The notes under the pieces: model-generated
Database searches by the model: none
What the model saw: the letters and a program-made list of their open reading frames with translations, nothing else
What the model was told of the DNA's origin: nothing
Assembly (NCBI GenBank): GCA_947359465.1
Contig: OX375883.1
Coordinates: 95,058,293 to 95,122,292 of the forward strand
DNA length: 64,000 bases
From: Metellina segmentata
Taxonomy: Eukaryota > Arthropoda > Arachnida > Araneae > Tetragnathidae
Reading direction: 5' to 3'
Shown here: piece after piece, positions 10,290 through 21,240 of the stretch
How the letters are laid out: every line of letters begins with the position of its first letter
Numbering within the stretch: position 1 is the first letter of the stretch
Translations under genes and position numbers: made by a program

Positions 10290-11009
10290 CATGGTTCCCA
10301 CACCTTTATCCAAAAAAAATTCAAGGACTTTTAAGGACTTTTCAAAACCAAAAAAATATTTTTCAAGGACCTAAAATGTTTTATAACGACCTAAAACAAG
10401 GCATACACAAAAGTTGTCAATTAAAAAGAAAAATATAAAAAAAAAAATAATAATTTTTTTATACAACTGTTAGTCAAAAAAGGGAAAGGTTATTGTCAAT
10501 TTTGGGAACAATTTGGATTTTCTTTTCTCACAGAACCTGATTTTTTTTTGCAGAGTGGGCTTCTTGTTTCAATGCTAACTTTCAGGCTACTTGCACACAT
10601 ATCGATTTCCGTCATGCGATAAAATATCGTACGATAAATTCTTTTGGTGGCACGAAGAAGAGTATGAGAAGCGGCAGTCTTAATGGAGACCAGAAGTGTC
10701 AACTTAGACGGATAGCCATACTGTGGAGATCTAGACCTAGTATTATAAGTATATCACATAGTGTCAAAGCGTGAAACACCGGTTTCATTCAGAATGAGGC
10801 TCAAATGGCACACATGCTGTGGAGGAAACTAGTCTGGACAATTTCCAATGCAAGACGAAATTACACAATTATGTACTTGTTAAAAAAAATCAAGTACTTT
10901 CAAGGACTTTTCACCAAGTTCCGTAATTTTCAAGGACTTTCAAGGGCCCCTAGTTAGGAAAAAAAATTCAAGGACTTTTAAGGACTTTTCAAGGACCGTG
11001 GGAACCCTG
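10290..11009. mobile_element. hAT-like non-autonomous element
   Basis: Ends are CATGGTTCCCAC on the left and the inverted GTGGGAACCCTG on the right, with the repeated word TCAAGGACTTTTAAGGACTTTTC just inside both ends. Terminal CAGGG-type ends suggest the hAT group. I could not confirm a clean 8-bp duplication: AAATC occurs on both sides. The frame at 10496-10702 has no transposase features. Confidence 0.6.
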
Positions 11010-11049
11010 AAATCAATCGATCAAGCTGAATTTTCGTGGAGCAGTCACA

Positions 11050-11205
11050 TTTGGTAGGTAGTTAGGTATTTTAATTAAAGTCGTACTGGAGCAACACACT
11101 GGGCTATTGACGATGGTTCGGGATCTATCCCAAATAAAAGGTTCGTGGACATCATCACGTAATTTTAAACCACGGACAGATGACGAAGCACGACCTGGCG
11201 GTCGC
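11050..11205 (-). repeat. SINE-like family copy
   Basis: Minus-strand copy beginning with a TAGGT-type tail and running into the body (GAGCAACACACTGGGCTATTG ... CCACGGACAGATGACGAAGC). The two short frames across it are incidental. Confidence 0.65.
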
Positions 11206-11655
11206 ATATTGAAGGTTCCTCTCTCTGAAGGTCATCTCAATAGAGATGTTGAGTCTACTTATATTTCACGACCTAGGCCGGTATTACACTGTACAAGTTT
11301 TTTTGACAAAGATCTTTTTTATAAAACTTTTATTTTTGACGCTGTAACAAATATCATTTGCATATCATTGTAAAGGCGTCGATTTGTTAAAAAAAAGAAG
11401 AAAGCGAAATGCGGTGTGCGTAAGACCATGGATTACTCTACGAGAGTTAAAAGGTGTACATTACTTGCTTGCTTCCGGAGCTGTCCATTTCTAAGACATG
11501 AAGACAATTTTGCTATGAAGCTTTAACACTATATTAAATTCTTATAGGGTAATTGTAGGCGGGGTAATTGTAAACAAGGGGTAATTGTAAACAAGCTATA
11601 CAAGCTCCCACGTGGGATTCCGAGAAACTAAAAAGTTGTGACATATGAAATGAAT
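11206..11655. other. No gene recognised; possible BEL/Pao 3' flank
   Basis: This lies downstream of the broken integrase. A long terminal repeat would be expected here, but no matching sequence was found on the other side of the element. Confidence 0.4.
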
Positions 11656-11659
11656 ATAT

Positions 11660-12466
11660 TTAGTTGAAAAATTTATGGTTGAAAAGTTTGGATTTTAAAA
11701 TTTTTGTGAGCTGAATTTTCTGCTGCCCTCCATAATATATTGGGGCTCTAGGAGGAAGGAATTTCCACTCAATCTCCTCAGAGGATAGGTAATCGGCTAG
11801 ATTGTCATCAAGATTTCGTACAAGATTGTGTAGACGTTTTAATTCCACGAAGTTTTTAGCGTTATCCGGGTATAATTTAGCAACTTTACCCCTTCTAGAG
11901 AAAAATCTCTTCAAAGTCGTTATCAATGCTTCTGATGTTAGATCCGAGACAACTTCTAAATGAACTGCCTTTGTCACAAAACAGACAAAAATGGCAACAT
12001 AAACCTTATGTAAAATCCCCTTTCTTTGGCTCTTATATTTTATGAGAAATGGACCACAAAAATCTATTGAACTTATATTGAAGGGTGATCCGGGGTTTAC
12101 TCTATCTGAGGGTAGAACTCCCATGATTTGATCCATAGTAATTGGCTTCTGCCTAAAGCACGTTACACATTCTCGAACAACACTTCGAGCCAGATTTCTG
12201 CCATTAATGAGCCAAAATTTTTGTCGAACTGAATTGAGCAAAGTTTGAGGTCCTACATGCAAGTTTCTAACATGGAAATATCGCATAATCAATTTGCTCA
12301 ATATATGCCTTGCTGACAAAATTATTGTAAATTTAGTATCATATGGAAGATCTGATTGATCAAGACGTCCACCAACTCTTAAAAGATCGTCCTTATCTAG
12401 GAATGGGTTTAAAAATCTTAACTTACTCTTTTTGGAGATGGACAAACCCCTTTCGAATTGACTCAA
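11660..12466 (-). pseudogene. BEL/Pao integrase, truncated
   Basis: It encodes a zinc-binding H2C2 region (around RYFHVRNLHVG and CVTCFRQ) and the first part of the integrase core. The first catalytic Asp is in SSIDFCGPF. The second region reads YPDNAKNF, where DNGTNF is usual, so the Gly/Thr context is altered. The frame degrades soon after PPRAPIYYGG, before the catalytic Glu, so the DDE triad is incomplete. It overlaps the upstream RNase H frame by ~40 bp in another frame, which marks a frameshift near 12440. Confidence 0.85.
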
Positions 12467-13437
12467 TTTCTACACTGTACTCTTCCCTCTGGACCATGCG
12501 ACATAAAACTGTCTCAGATTCCCTTAATTCCAACCCTGACAGGGGTCCATCAAATTTTTGTTCAGGTTTCCTGGAATTGTGAATGAATCTGAAAATAAAG
12601 CTTACCATACGAATCAATTTCAAATAACTATTAGAGGATTTAAGAATATCGATTAGAAAGCAATTCTCGTTAGTCAAAGTCAATGTACACTGTGGTGAAA
12701 GTTTCAGTTCCTTGAGATATGCACTGTCCTCAGTGCCACGAATATCACCTTCAGAAATAGTTAATTCTTGTTGCAAGAATTCTGGACCATTCCACCACTT
12801 CTTGTTTTGAATTATGTCCTTGGCATCTAATCCACGAGAGATAATGTCAGCAGGGTTGTTTTCAGAGCTTATATGTCCCCAATGATAGTTCGCTGTTAGT
12901 CGCTGGATGGTGGCAACACGATTACTCACAAATGTCTTAAGTTGGTGCGGTGATTTCTTGAGCCATGCAAGCACTATAGTAGAATCACTCCACAAGAATA
13001 CACGATCAACCTCCATTCGTAACGAATTCAAAACCCGTTCCATTAGTTGTGACAACAGGACAGAAGCGCACAATTCCAAGCGAGGAATGGAAACTGTCTT
13101 TAAGGGAGCTACTCGAGATTTGCTACACAGTAGTGTTGAAGTAATTGTGAGGTCTTGAGAGATCACCTGCACATAAACTGCTGCTCCATATGCTAAGGAT
13201 GAAGCATCGGCGAATCCATGAACAATAATTCGGCCTCCATATCGAATACATCTAGGAATCTTGATATCCTCTATTAGTTTCAATGCTGAGACGAAACAAT
13301 TCCATTCACGTGACATGTTTTCTGGGAGCCTTTCATGCCAGTCGATTTTTAACAGCCACAATTGCTGCATAAAGATGTTCGCCCTTGTAATGAGAGGACC
13401 AAGTAACCCAAGAGGATCGAATATTTTTGTTATGGTG
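12423..13437 (-). pseudogene. BEL/Pao RT tail and RNase H-like domain
   Basis: The minus-strand frame stays open from the MITE edge (13437) to 12423. It begins in the KIFDPLG block typical of Pao-type elements. It then has the RNase H-like segment with VHGFADASSLAYGA, SIPRLELCA and FLWSDSTIVLAWL, and the NPADIISRG block. Acidic residues typical of an RNase H fold are present (ADAS, RLEL, SDST). The domain itself looks little damaged, but it is cut off upstream by the MITE and frameshifted downstream into the integrase. Confidence 0.85.
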
Positions 13438-13714
13438 CAGGGCCCGATTTAGAAAATTTGGTATAGTAGGCACAACACGCAGGAAGGCCCCCCCCCCATG
13501 TTATCCGTTCATCACAAAAACTAATTTTAAAACAATAATTGGTACTTACGTATTTGACTGTTGACCGTTTCAAAAATTGTTGAAAAAACATTCCAGAAAA
13601 TATGAAAAGTTATTTTTGTTTAAAATTTTTAGATACTTTTGAAACTTTGGGGCTCTTTAAATTATGGGGGCCCTAGTCCCGTGCCTCACGGGCCTAATGG
13701 TAAATCAGGGCCTG
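13438..13714. mobile_element. 277-bp hAT-type MITE with 8-bp TSD
   Basis: The ends CAGGGCCCGATTTA (left) and the inverted CAGGCCCTGATTTA (right) are imperfect terminal inverted repeats. TTATGGTG is exactly duplicated at 13430-13437 and 13715-13722. The 8-bp duplication and CAG ends indicate hAT. It holds a C-run and no coding. Counting one copy of the duplication, the BEL/Pao frame is continuous across the site, so the insertion hit an open frame. Confidence 0.9.
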
Positions 13715-14531
13715 TTATGGTGGAGAGTACTGAACGTTTTGTGAGGATCTGCCTTGCATCAATTTTAACTCGATAGGAAAAGCAATCTGTTTGTGGTTCC
13801 CACAACATTCCTAGAGTTTTTATTGGTTTTACTTCTGTGGGATTAGAAGAGTGAAAAAGGTATTCTTGATCTTCTGTTGGAATATCCTTCAACAGTTGAG
13901 GATCATTGGTACACCACTTGTACAATTTCATGCCTCCCTTTTTCAGCAAATGAACCAATTGGGATTGCGATTCCCTTGCGGTTGTCAAGTCCGATGTTCC
14001 GGATAGGACGTCATCCATGAAGAAGTCTGTCAAAACAACTGGTGCAGCCAAAGGAAAAGATGTGTTCATTTCTACTGACAAGTGGCAATATTGCCTTGTA
14101 GGAGTTTCACTAGGTAGCGACCCTGAAACTACATAGCCAAAAGAAGTTTCTTGTAATAACAAGCTCTTATCGTCAGTACGAATTCTTCCCTCTCTCATAA
14201 GTTCAAAAAACAATTCAGCTCCAATTAACAAATCGATTCTACCTGGTTTAAAAAAGTCGGGGTCAGTTAGAGATATATTTTGATTTAACCGGACGTGCTT
14301 GATATCTAAATATGTTGCAGGTGTGACGTCGGTTAGTTTTGGTACGATTAAGAATTCTACAGTTTTTACAAAATCTCCATTTGCGTTCGAAATATTTCCA
14401 GACATTTTTGTTTTTACAGTGAGGAAAGAACCATTTAAACCACTGATAGGCGCATTTATCCTTTCTTTCTTCAACCCCAACTGATTTGCGCATTCCAAGG
14501 TGGCGAAACTTGCCATGGAACCCGAATCCAA
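13715..14531 (-). pseudogene. BEL/Pao protease fused to RT by internal deletion
   Basis: The upstream half is a retropepsin-like/DUF1758 region starting at LDSGSMASF (catalytic D-S-G) with DLLIGAELFF further on. Around 14050 it passes directly into the catalytic RT block, here FFMDDVLSG (Y/F-x-DD), followed by the RT thumb (GMKLYKW). The usual several hundred residues between protease and the RT palm are missing. The frame nevertheless stays open, so the deletion kept phase. The frame ends in the MITE. The gag side is absent. Confidence 0.85.
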
Positions 14532-14976
14532 AAGAGCCCTAAAACTCCATCACATTAAATCCCTCAGAAATAAATTTCTTGTGGCTAGACACACCCTTTA
14601 CCCCCTAATCGCTGGAAACTCTAAACTTTCCATTAAAACCAAAGTGCTCATTTACAAAACCATGCTTAGACCAGTTATCAGCTATGCCACTCATGTCTGG
14701 GGATATGCAGCCAAAACCCACCTTAAAAGACTTGAAACTCTTCAAAATTCTACACTCAGGATTATTCTTAATGCCCCCTGGTTCTATGGAAAAATCCAAA
14801 AAGACCTGAATGTGATCGAACTTCGAAAATTTTTCAATAAAATCGCCCTTAAATTCTATGTCAAATTGGACACTATTGATAACACCGTCGTACAGCAAAT
14901 CCCCAGATATGACTTTCGCCGTCACAAATGTTTAAGGCCTAGAGCCATTTTAAGTGAGAGATATCTCAAATCTTAA
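14525..14976 (+). pseudogene. Jockey-type RT C-terminal fragment
   Basis: This ~150-residue open stretch matches the C-terminal region of Jockey-group reverse transcriptases: LRNKFLVARHTLYPLI, LIYKTMLRPVISYATHVWG, LQNSTLRIILNAPWF. The frame formally starts at 14500, but its first ~8 codons are antisense BEL/Pao protease, so the ATG is borrowed. A ~50-100 bp AT-rich 3' end may follow. The 5' truncation at a sharp junction is typical of LINE insertion, though no target duplication could be confirmed. Confidence 0.8.
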
Positions 14977-14984
14977 ATTAGAAA

Positions 14985-16160
14985 TTATACTTTAATTTCC
15001 TGATTTTCTACCATTATTTCAATTTAATGATTTGTCTAACTTAAGCTGCAATGCAGCCATTTGCTAAACTCCGCCCCCATCTTCAACCTTGTATGCATTC
15101 TACATCCTGGCACTAGAGTTAAGTCATTCTCGTCACGTGATGCTACCAGGCAACCCGATTGGATTTGTCATCGACAACCTGATTGGACCAAGTCACGAGA
15201 GCGCCCCACCTCCAAGTACATTCAGCACAAACCCAAGCAGTTACACAAGAGGATGGAGACAGACCGAATCCTAATGTTAAAACTTACACAAATTGCCACT
15301 GGAGGGCGTATATACCTTAAACTTTTTTAGTTCTGCATCGGTAGGGAAAATTTGGAAAAAATCCCTTTTCTGATATTTATGTTTACGTTTGTTAAAGCAT
15401 GTACTTGTACAGATTCGACACACACATTCGAGGAGAGAAACTGACGGATTTCAACGGTCTTTCTATTGAAAGTGGAAGAATAAAAAAAAGTTCACGGAAA
15501 AGTAAGTAGTACAATCTCCTCCAATTTTGAAAAGTTATTTTTGATATAACAGATTTGAAAACTGCATAACTCGGTTAGAAAAAATTTAAGTGTTGGATAG
15601 ATGCATCTAGAATACATCTGATTATGTTGTAATAGACCATTTCTTACAATTTTGTCTCATAAAATCTTACTCAATTTAATGATTTATTAAAATGTTTAAG
15701 GAAATGCTCATTAAAAATCATGATTTTAATCCATTGATCAAACTGGGAGGAGGAACATACTGTTTATAAACAAAATGTAAAGCGGTGAAGCAAACATAAA
15801 TATTATTGTTGGGTTCCACTTTGGCCATTTCTGTCTTTCTAGGTAAACTGCTCTCCTCCTGGTTCCATTTCAGTCAGACCAGAATAATTGGTATAAACCA
15901 AATAATGCAGTCATAAAATTTCAAATTCAATTCACTGGTCGGGGAGTTTTAGGCTGGCATACTGCATGAAGGCTCTATATGCATTTCTCGTGTTAAAAGA
16001 AATGCCTTGTTTAGTATAATTATCTTTATCTTAGAAAACAAATGTACTTAGGAAACATACCAAGTTTTCTATAAAATTTATGAATGATTCTTTCCTGTAT
16101 AATTCTGCCCATTGCTTTCAGTATGTGCCAGCAAGTTTGATTTAACTTAAAGGGGGCGAG
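14985..16160. other. No gene recognised
   Basis: Short frames at 15061-15330 and 15089-15274 lack motifs. GC-richer sequence at 15060-15330 followed by an AT-rich stretch could be old LTR or 5' UTR sequence, but I cannot show it. Confidence 0.4.
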
Positions 16161-16163
16161 GTG

Positions 16164-16728
16164 CCGTGGCAGATCTAGGGGTGGGCTATAGTCCAGGGCA
16201 GCAAAAAGTTTTGGAAAAATAACAAATGCACAACAAAAATAAATTAAAATCAACCAATTTAAAAACACTAATAACATGCTTGAATTTTGAATGGCATTGT
16301 ATACAAGGAAATAGCACAGGAGGGGAGTGCAGAATTTAAGTACCCAACTCACCCGTAACTGAGAATACGCTTGTTTGAGAACCAAGTTTTTATTTTAAAT
16401 ACAGTTACTCTAATAGTCAACTATACAGTATTTTCTCAATATTTGTTGTTGAAATATTGTTACGAGTTGTTTTGCTGATTGTTTGTTTCAAATTTTATTC
16501 TAAGTTCTCATATATTTTATAATAAACAATGTTATATGTCGATCTGGATTTGGTTATACCAAACCACTGTTGAACAAAATTAGGGTAGTACCTACTAATG
16601 ATTTTGTGCTATTGATATACCTATGGGGAGAAAGCGTAAAAGGGAGGTGATATCATTGCTGAAAGCAAGGAGTGGGGCGGCAAGTTGCTGGTAGTCCTAG
16701 GCGGCAGAGAAGTATAAATCTGCCACTG
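16164..16728. mobile_element. hAT-like MITE, ~565 bp
   Basis: The left end CCGTGGCAGATCTA and the inverted right end CAGTGGCAGATTTA form short imperfect inverted repeats. The subterminal GGACTA/TAGTCC words are also inverted. No 8-bp duplication is visible. The minus-strand frame over the left half (16026-16385) is not a transposase. Confidence 0.55.
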
Positions 16729-16740
16729 AAAAAGTGCTGT

Positions 16741-16840
16741 TGTGGTTCAGGAGGTTTCTCATGGTGTTAGTGGCTTGCAAGCTGTAAATGACATGTGTTC
16801 AATTCATGTGACTCTATACCCTGAGTGTATTTATTTTTGT
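16741..16840 (+). repeat. Degenerate tRNA-like (SINE head) sequence
   Basis: A degraded A-box-like GGTGTTAGTGGCTTG and B-box-like GTTCAATTC spaced ~45 bp suggest a tRNA-derived repeat. It is too worn to name. Confidence 0.3.
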
Positions 16841-16849
16841 GTCAAACAT

Positions 16850-17440
16850 TTCCTGTTTGTGAATGCACACCTAATTCTGTTTTCAGGTGAATCATTTTGA
16901 TTTAACATAAGCGGACCAAGCCAATTTCTAAGAATTTATTTGCCCAAATTTTAATTGCATAACAGCTAGTGTATGCGTTTTGGAACGCGTGCTTTCATTT
17001 ACCAATCTACATCTAAGCATCAACGTTTTTATTGTATTTGGTTGCTAACACATCTGAATTTCCTAACATCATTACATTGTTACACAATCGGTGGAGAAGG
17101 ATTTGATGATCTATCATTTGAAGATATTGATGAATCAGTCGACAAAGCTCCCTAAGCGAAGATGAAATATTAGAGGCTGTAATTGGAGACTCCTAATCCA
17201 CAGGATGTAGTGATAATGAATAAAATTATCTTGTTCTAAAAGCAGATTTAATTTAAGGATAATGCCAGTTCCGACAAATAAAGGTTCAGAAAAAAAAAGA
17301 AAGGTGACTTTTTCATAAAGCCCATTTCTTAAACAAAAGATAAAGAACAAAAAAGATGGTGTATGTATGATACCATTTAAAAAAACTACGATTTTTGCTC
17401 ACTGGAGCAATTACAAAATATATCGACCTTACAAAAACTT
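16850..17440. other. No convincing gene
   Basis: The 60-residue frame at 16973-17155 ends in an acidic stretch (FDDLSFEDIDESVD) that resembles the acidic N terminus of some transposases. It stops at once and has no partner sequence. Confidence 0.4.
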
Positions 17441-17566
17441 AACATGACATGGTTGGTACGATGGTTAATACATTGTATGTCTCCCAGATGATCAAATACA
17501 GTCCGTACAACGCCTAGGATGATCACCATTCCACACGGGTGATATCCTCAGATTCAAGGCATTCGT

Positions 17567-18325
17567 TTACAATGTTTGCACGGTGAGGACTGTAGTTGTC
17601 ATCCATAAACACAAATTCTGCGCCCACGGAACCCCTAAACAAACGTACATGTTGTTCCAGAATGATGTCGCGATAAATTTGGCCACTCGTGGTTCCGATT
17701 TAACCATGTAGATCTGTTCTGGAGCACAGTATAATTTCTCCCCAATTCGTTGTACGAGCAATCCTGCACCAGCGTAACGGTGTCCTTCAATGATGTTGTC
17801 TTGGTGGTAGCGGGTACCTGGCGTTCCCCATATGAACGTTCTCAGACTGAAAGCTAAACCTGGACTCATGGGAAAACATCGCACAAGCCCAATGTGACGA
17901 AGTCCACATTGCATGTTCTGTACTCCAGGCTAACCGCTGGTCACAGTGAATTGTTGTGAGCTGAACACAACTGACAGGCCTGCGAGCATATAAACCAACG
18001 TGTTCCAGAAGTCTGTAAACGGTTTGTCTTAAAACTGTCGTACCCGTGGCTGAAGATAGCTGACGAGAAAGGTCGGATGCTGTGCTCCGTCTGCTTCTTT
18101 TTGCAGTTACTGCCAAATACCGGTCGTCATTCGGTGTTGTAGGGGGTGACCTGTATTGTAACGTCTACTGACATTTTCATCATTTTGGTATCGTTGCCAA
18201 AGCCTAGAGATTACACTTTGGGTGATTCCAAGTTCCACTGAAACTTCCGTCTGCGTACGCCCACATTCCAGGCGGCCGATAATTCTACCACGTAAAAAAT
18301 CATCGATATGCGTCTTCTGTGACAT
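17567..18325 (-). pseudogene. Tc1-like transposase, broken
   Basis: Minus-strand remains lie in three frames. 18325-18107 carries the paired-like helix-turn-helix N terminus (GRIIGRLECGRTQTEVSVELGI...). 18116-17787 carries the second DNA-binding part (RRSTASDLSRQL...) and the start of the catalytic region. 17914-17567 carries the rest up to MTTTVLTVQT, where an Asp-Asn-containing block is normally found. The expected S-D-E-S-R-F box reads SHESRF, so the first catalytic Asp is gone. At least two frameshifts. Inverted terminal repeats were not found. Confidence 0.85.
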
Positions 18326-18610
18326 AACTATTCGGTTGTGGCACTGAGCGACTTACAGAACGCTTGTGAACAATTTTACTTTCTTGCTATCATTTCTTAT
18401 ATACACCTCACTTACACTCTCATCATTGTTACGTACTATCGGCGTCATCTGATGGCTTCCTGTAATTTGGATATTATTATTGAACATATCTGCGATAATT
18501 CTATAGGTGAAATTTTTACTTTAGAGTTCGATTTCCGTGTGATTCTGAATTATCCTTAATTTAGGGACATGAATGTATGTTATTTAAATACGGGACATTT
18601 TAATTTTGTT
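18326..18610. other. No gene recognised
   Basis: AT-rich; probably the remaining end of the Tc1-like element plus unique DNA. Confidence 0.35.
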
Positions 18611-18614
18611 TTTT

Positions 18615-19095
18615 GTTAAAACTGTCATGGGTGTATCTTTTTACTATTAGTTTTTAAATTTGAAACATCGCAAGAAATCTACTCTGCGGTACAATTTTTT
18701 TTAAAATTGATTATTAAATAAATTATATGCGATCAAAAGTTGATAATGCTAATTTCGGAATATCGGCACATTTTCGTTACTTTTTGTTAAAACTGTCATA
18801 TCTATAGCTTAATACAATTGTTTTTTTAATTTAAAACATCACGGAAAACTTTAAAATGTACTCTTTCTTATGGTACAACCATTCTTTAAATTGGTTAATA
18901 AATCAAGTCGATGCAATTAAAAGTTGGTCAGAAAAATTTTGGAATGTTTAGATCGTAAACTTCCGACACAAAACTAAAATTGCCATATCTATAGCTTAAT
19001 ACTATCATTTTTAAGATTTGAAAATACCACGTGAAAGCTTAGAATGCACTCTTTCGTATGGCATAATTATTTTAAAAATCGGATCATAACTAAAT
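18615..19095. repeat. Degenerate tandem repeat, ~170-190 bp period
   Basis: Three diverged units start near 18615, 18786 and 18972. They share GTTAAAACTGTCAT, CATATCTATAGCTTAATAC, GAAACATCACG-like, CACTCTTTCTTATGGTACAA-like and TCAAAAGTTGGT-like words in the same order. No coding. Function unknown. Confidence 0.65.
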
Positions 19096-19111
19096 TCGGG
19101 TTGGCGACCGT

Positions 19112-19180
19112 AGTAATTGGTAGTTAACGTCGTACAAGAGCAACAAAACGGGCTAATGACGACGGTCCGGGATCAATCCC
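19112..19180 (-). repeat. SINE-like family, 3' end fragment
   Basis: Minus-strand TAGTTAACGTCGTAC ... GGTCCGGGATCAATCCC matches the family's 3' end. Confidence 0.6.
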
Positions 19181-19320
19181 TAGTTTATTTATAAAGGCAC
19201 TGTGTTTGAACAGACAAATTCACTCTTACTTTTAGTGTTGTTAAAATGATATTTTCTTTGCATTGTTTTGTAATGTTAATAGCGTAGTTTATGGGAGAAA
19301 TCTATTCAATTACACGGGTC

Positions 19321-19420
19321 CGTAATGCATGAGTGGGTAAATCTAGCAACCTTCGAATTCTAGAAGTCACACATTCGATTCCTGCCAGATTTACTCCTCC
19401 CTGGGTGTATTCTCTCCTTC
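19321..19420 (+). repeat. tRNA-like repeat head
   Basis: GAGTGGGTAAATCTAGCAACC and ATTCGATTCCTGCC have the spacing of degraded A and B boxes; a T-rich pyrimidine stretch follows. It is probably another SINE family. Confidence 0.35.
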
Positions 19421-19624
19421 GTGTCAGCAACACTTTCTTTAAGTGTTTTCATTTACTGGATATTGTGTATCTTGTGTCTGGCACTCCCTATCCAATCATG
19501 ACCCTTTCGTCATAAATACCCCCAAAGTAACCAACGACGACCATCGCCAATGGTCTTTGATATTGCTCCAGTTTGACATAAATTAACTATCCAACCACTT
19601 GATAGTGGTAGTGCTAGTGAAATG

Positions 19625-20000
19625 GCCCTTCTGTATTGTGGTTCAAAATTACGTGGTGTTGTTCTCGGATCTTTCCTTTAGGGGAATGATCCCGAACCAT
19701 CAATAGCCCGTTGAGTTGCTCTAGTTCGACGTTAATTAAAAATTACCATTTAACTTTTCATTACCGTAGAAAACAAGACCACAGCAGTTCGAGCAGCAGT
19801 GGTTGTAATTTGTGTTTGAAATAAGAACAGTAACTGGTAATTTTTTAATTAACGTCGTACTAGACCAACAGGCCCCTAAGGGAAAGATCCGAGAACACCA
19901 CCACTTCATTCTGAACCACGGTCAGATGACGAGGCAACACCTGAGCTGGCACCCCACTCTCCAAACTTCCACACCGAAATAAGGACAAAAAGGACACGAG
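19625..20000. repeat. Two opposed SINE-like copies
   Basis: A plus-strand copy (19625-19755, ending in an ATTACC-type tail) is followed by a minus-strand copy (19840-19990, tail first then body with CCACGGTCAGATGACGAGGC). They are separated by ~85 bp of other sequence and form an imperfect inverted pair. Confidence 0.65.
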
Positions 20001-20084
20001 AACTAAAAATTCCAACATTGACGATGGTCTGTTGGCTCCAAACTGTTGATATAAATCGACACATTAAACCTACTCGCGCTGTAG

Positions 20085-20700
20085 GCCGAGCAAGTTTAGT
20101 GTATTGACAACCGGAGGTTTGTGGGTTCGAAATTTGATTCCATTAAAAGACGGTGGAGACGGTGCAGGTTAAATCCGTCCGGATCTCAAATATCCTCAAG
20201 TTGACTTGGCATGAACGTTTGGGGAGTGGGGTGTCAGCTCATGTGTAGCCACATAAACTGACCGTAGTTAAGAAAGACGAAATGTATTCATCCCTTGTGG
20301 GGATGAATCTTCAATATCCTGTTGAATTGCTCAATAGGACGTTAAATCAACTCCCTACGTTCTAGAAAATCTGGAAAATGCATCGAACTTTACTGTTCTC
20401 GTGTTTCACTGAATTGAAGGGAAGAAAACGAATCCATTGGTTTGGTAAATGCGTAGCTATATTCGAATTTAATGTCACACAGGAACAACGGAACATCAGA
20501 CCTAGCTGTTTTCGGCTATCTGGGATCATTATGAAAGACAAAGGTCCGAGAACAACTGGTAATTTTGAACCACGGGCAGGTAACGAGGCAACACCTGATA
20601 TCACCCACCCACATTTATAACTTCCATGCTCCACCAACGTGGATTCATTTGAGACTACGATAGATTTAACGTTCATCAGCTCCCGTGTAGAGGAAGGACT
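20085..20700. repeat. Diverged SINE-like copies with tRNA-like heads
   Basis: 20085-20355 is a worn plus-strand copy: a TAGGCCGAGCAAG / GGGTTCGAAATT head, then the body from AACGTTTGGGGAGTGGGGTG, ending CAATAGGACGTTAAATCA. 20460-20700 is a minus-strand copy, tail side first, ending at TTTAACGTTCATCAGC. Small frames across them are incidental. Confidence 0.55.
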
Positions 20701-20749
20701 GAGTTTCCAACTCGGAACAATGGATCAAAATTCAAAGAAATGAAGTGAA

Positions 20750-21230
20750 GGAAGGTCAAGAGAATTCATATATACAGGCGTCGAATTATTTCGTGATGCT
20801 CTTTTGAATACGGTCCCTGAGTTATCGTCCTGAAATTGATTTTTTTAAGTACAAAATCTTCATTCCATTTTAGTCGCGAAATTTTAATTTCATCCAATTG
20901 CATTGTATACGACTTTAATTCGAACCAATAACACAGGGAACAATTTTGAAAGTATTTCTTGTTGACTTCGATATTTCAGCTGTTTTAGAGTTAAATACGC
21001 ATGCTGATTTCAAAACTGTAGTTAGTTTTCTTCTCTACCACGTCAAGTTTTTTCTCTACACCATTTATTCATGTGACTACTCTCCGCGGGATCGAACGTG
21101 GATCATACGAAGCACGTCAGCTCTCCAATTGCTCTCCTATTGGCTGACATTAACCTTCTCCGACTGGCGCCGGATGAATGACACCGTAGGAGACCAGCGA
21201 CAGGTGCATTTTTGTCTAGACTGTATGGTT
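20750..21230. other. No gene recognised
   Basis: The frame at 20946-21245 is partly inside the Mutator-like element flank and shows no domain. Confidence 0.4.
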
Positions 21231-21240
21231 CAGTTACGCC

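Larger units (their letters stand above)
11660..14531 (-). mobile_element. Decayed BEL/Pao retrotransposon
   Basis: Minus-strand pol remains follow the BEL/Pao order protease, reverse transcriptase, RNase H, integrase. The internal part of RT is deleted, the integrase is truncated, a hAT MITE sits in the middle (13438-13714), and the upstream end runs straight into a plus-strand Jockey fragment at ~14525. No gag and no LTR pair were found. The element is dead. Confidence 0.85.

Noticed and set aside
10496..10702. Coding frame in the hAT-like element
   Set aside because: No transposase motif; the element is of MITE type.
14500..14976. A 158-residue plus-strand gene starting at 14500
   Set aside because: Its first codons are antisense BEL/Pao protease; only the Jockey fragment from ~14525 is real.
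16973..17155. Acidic 60-residue frame as a gene
   Set aside because: It stops at once, there is no ATG context or downstream domain, and it sits between dead transposons.
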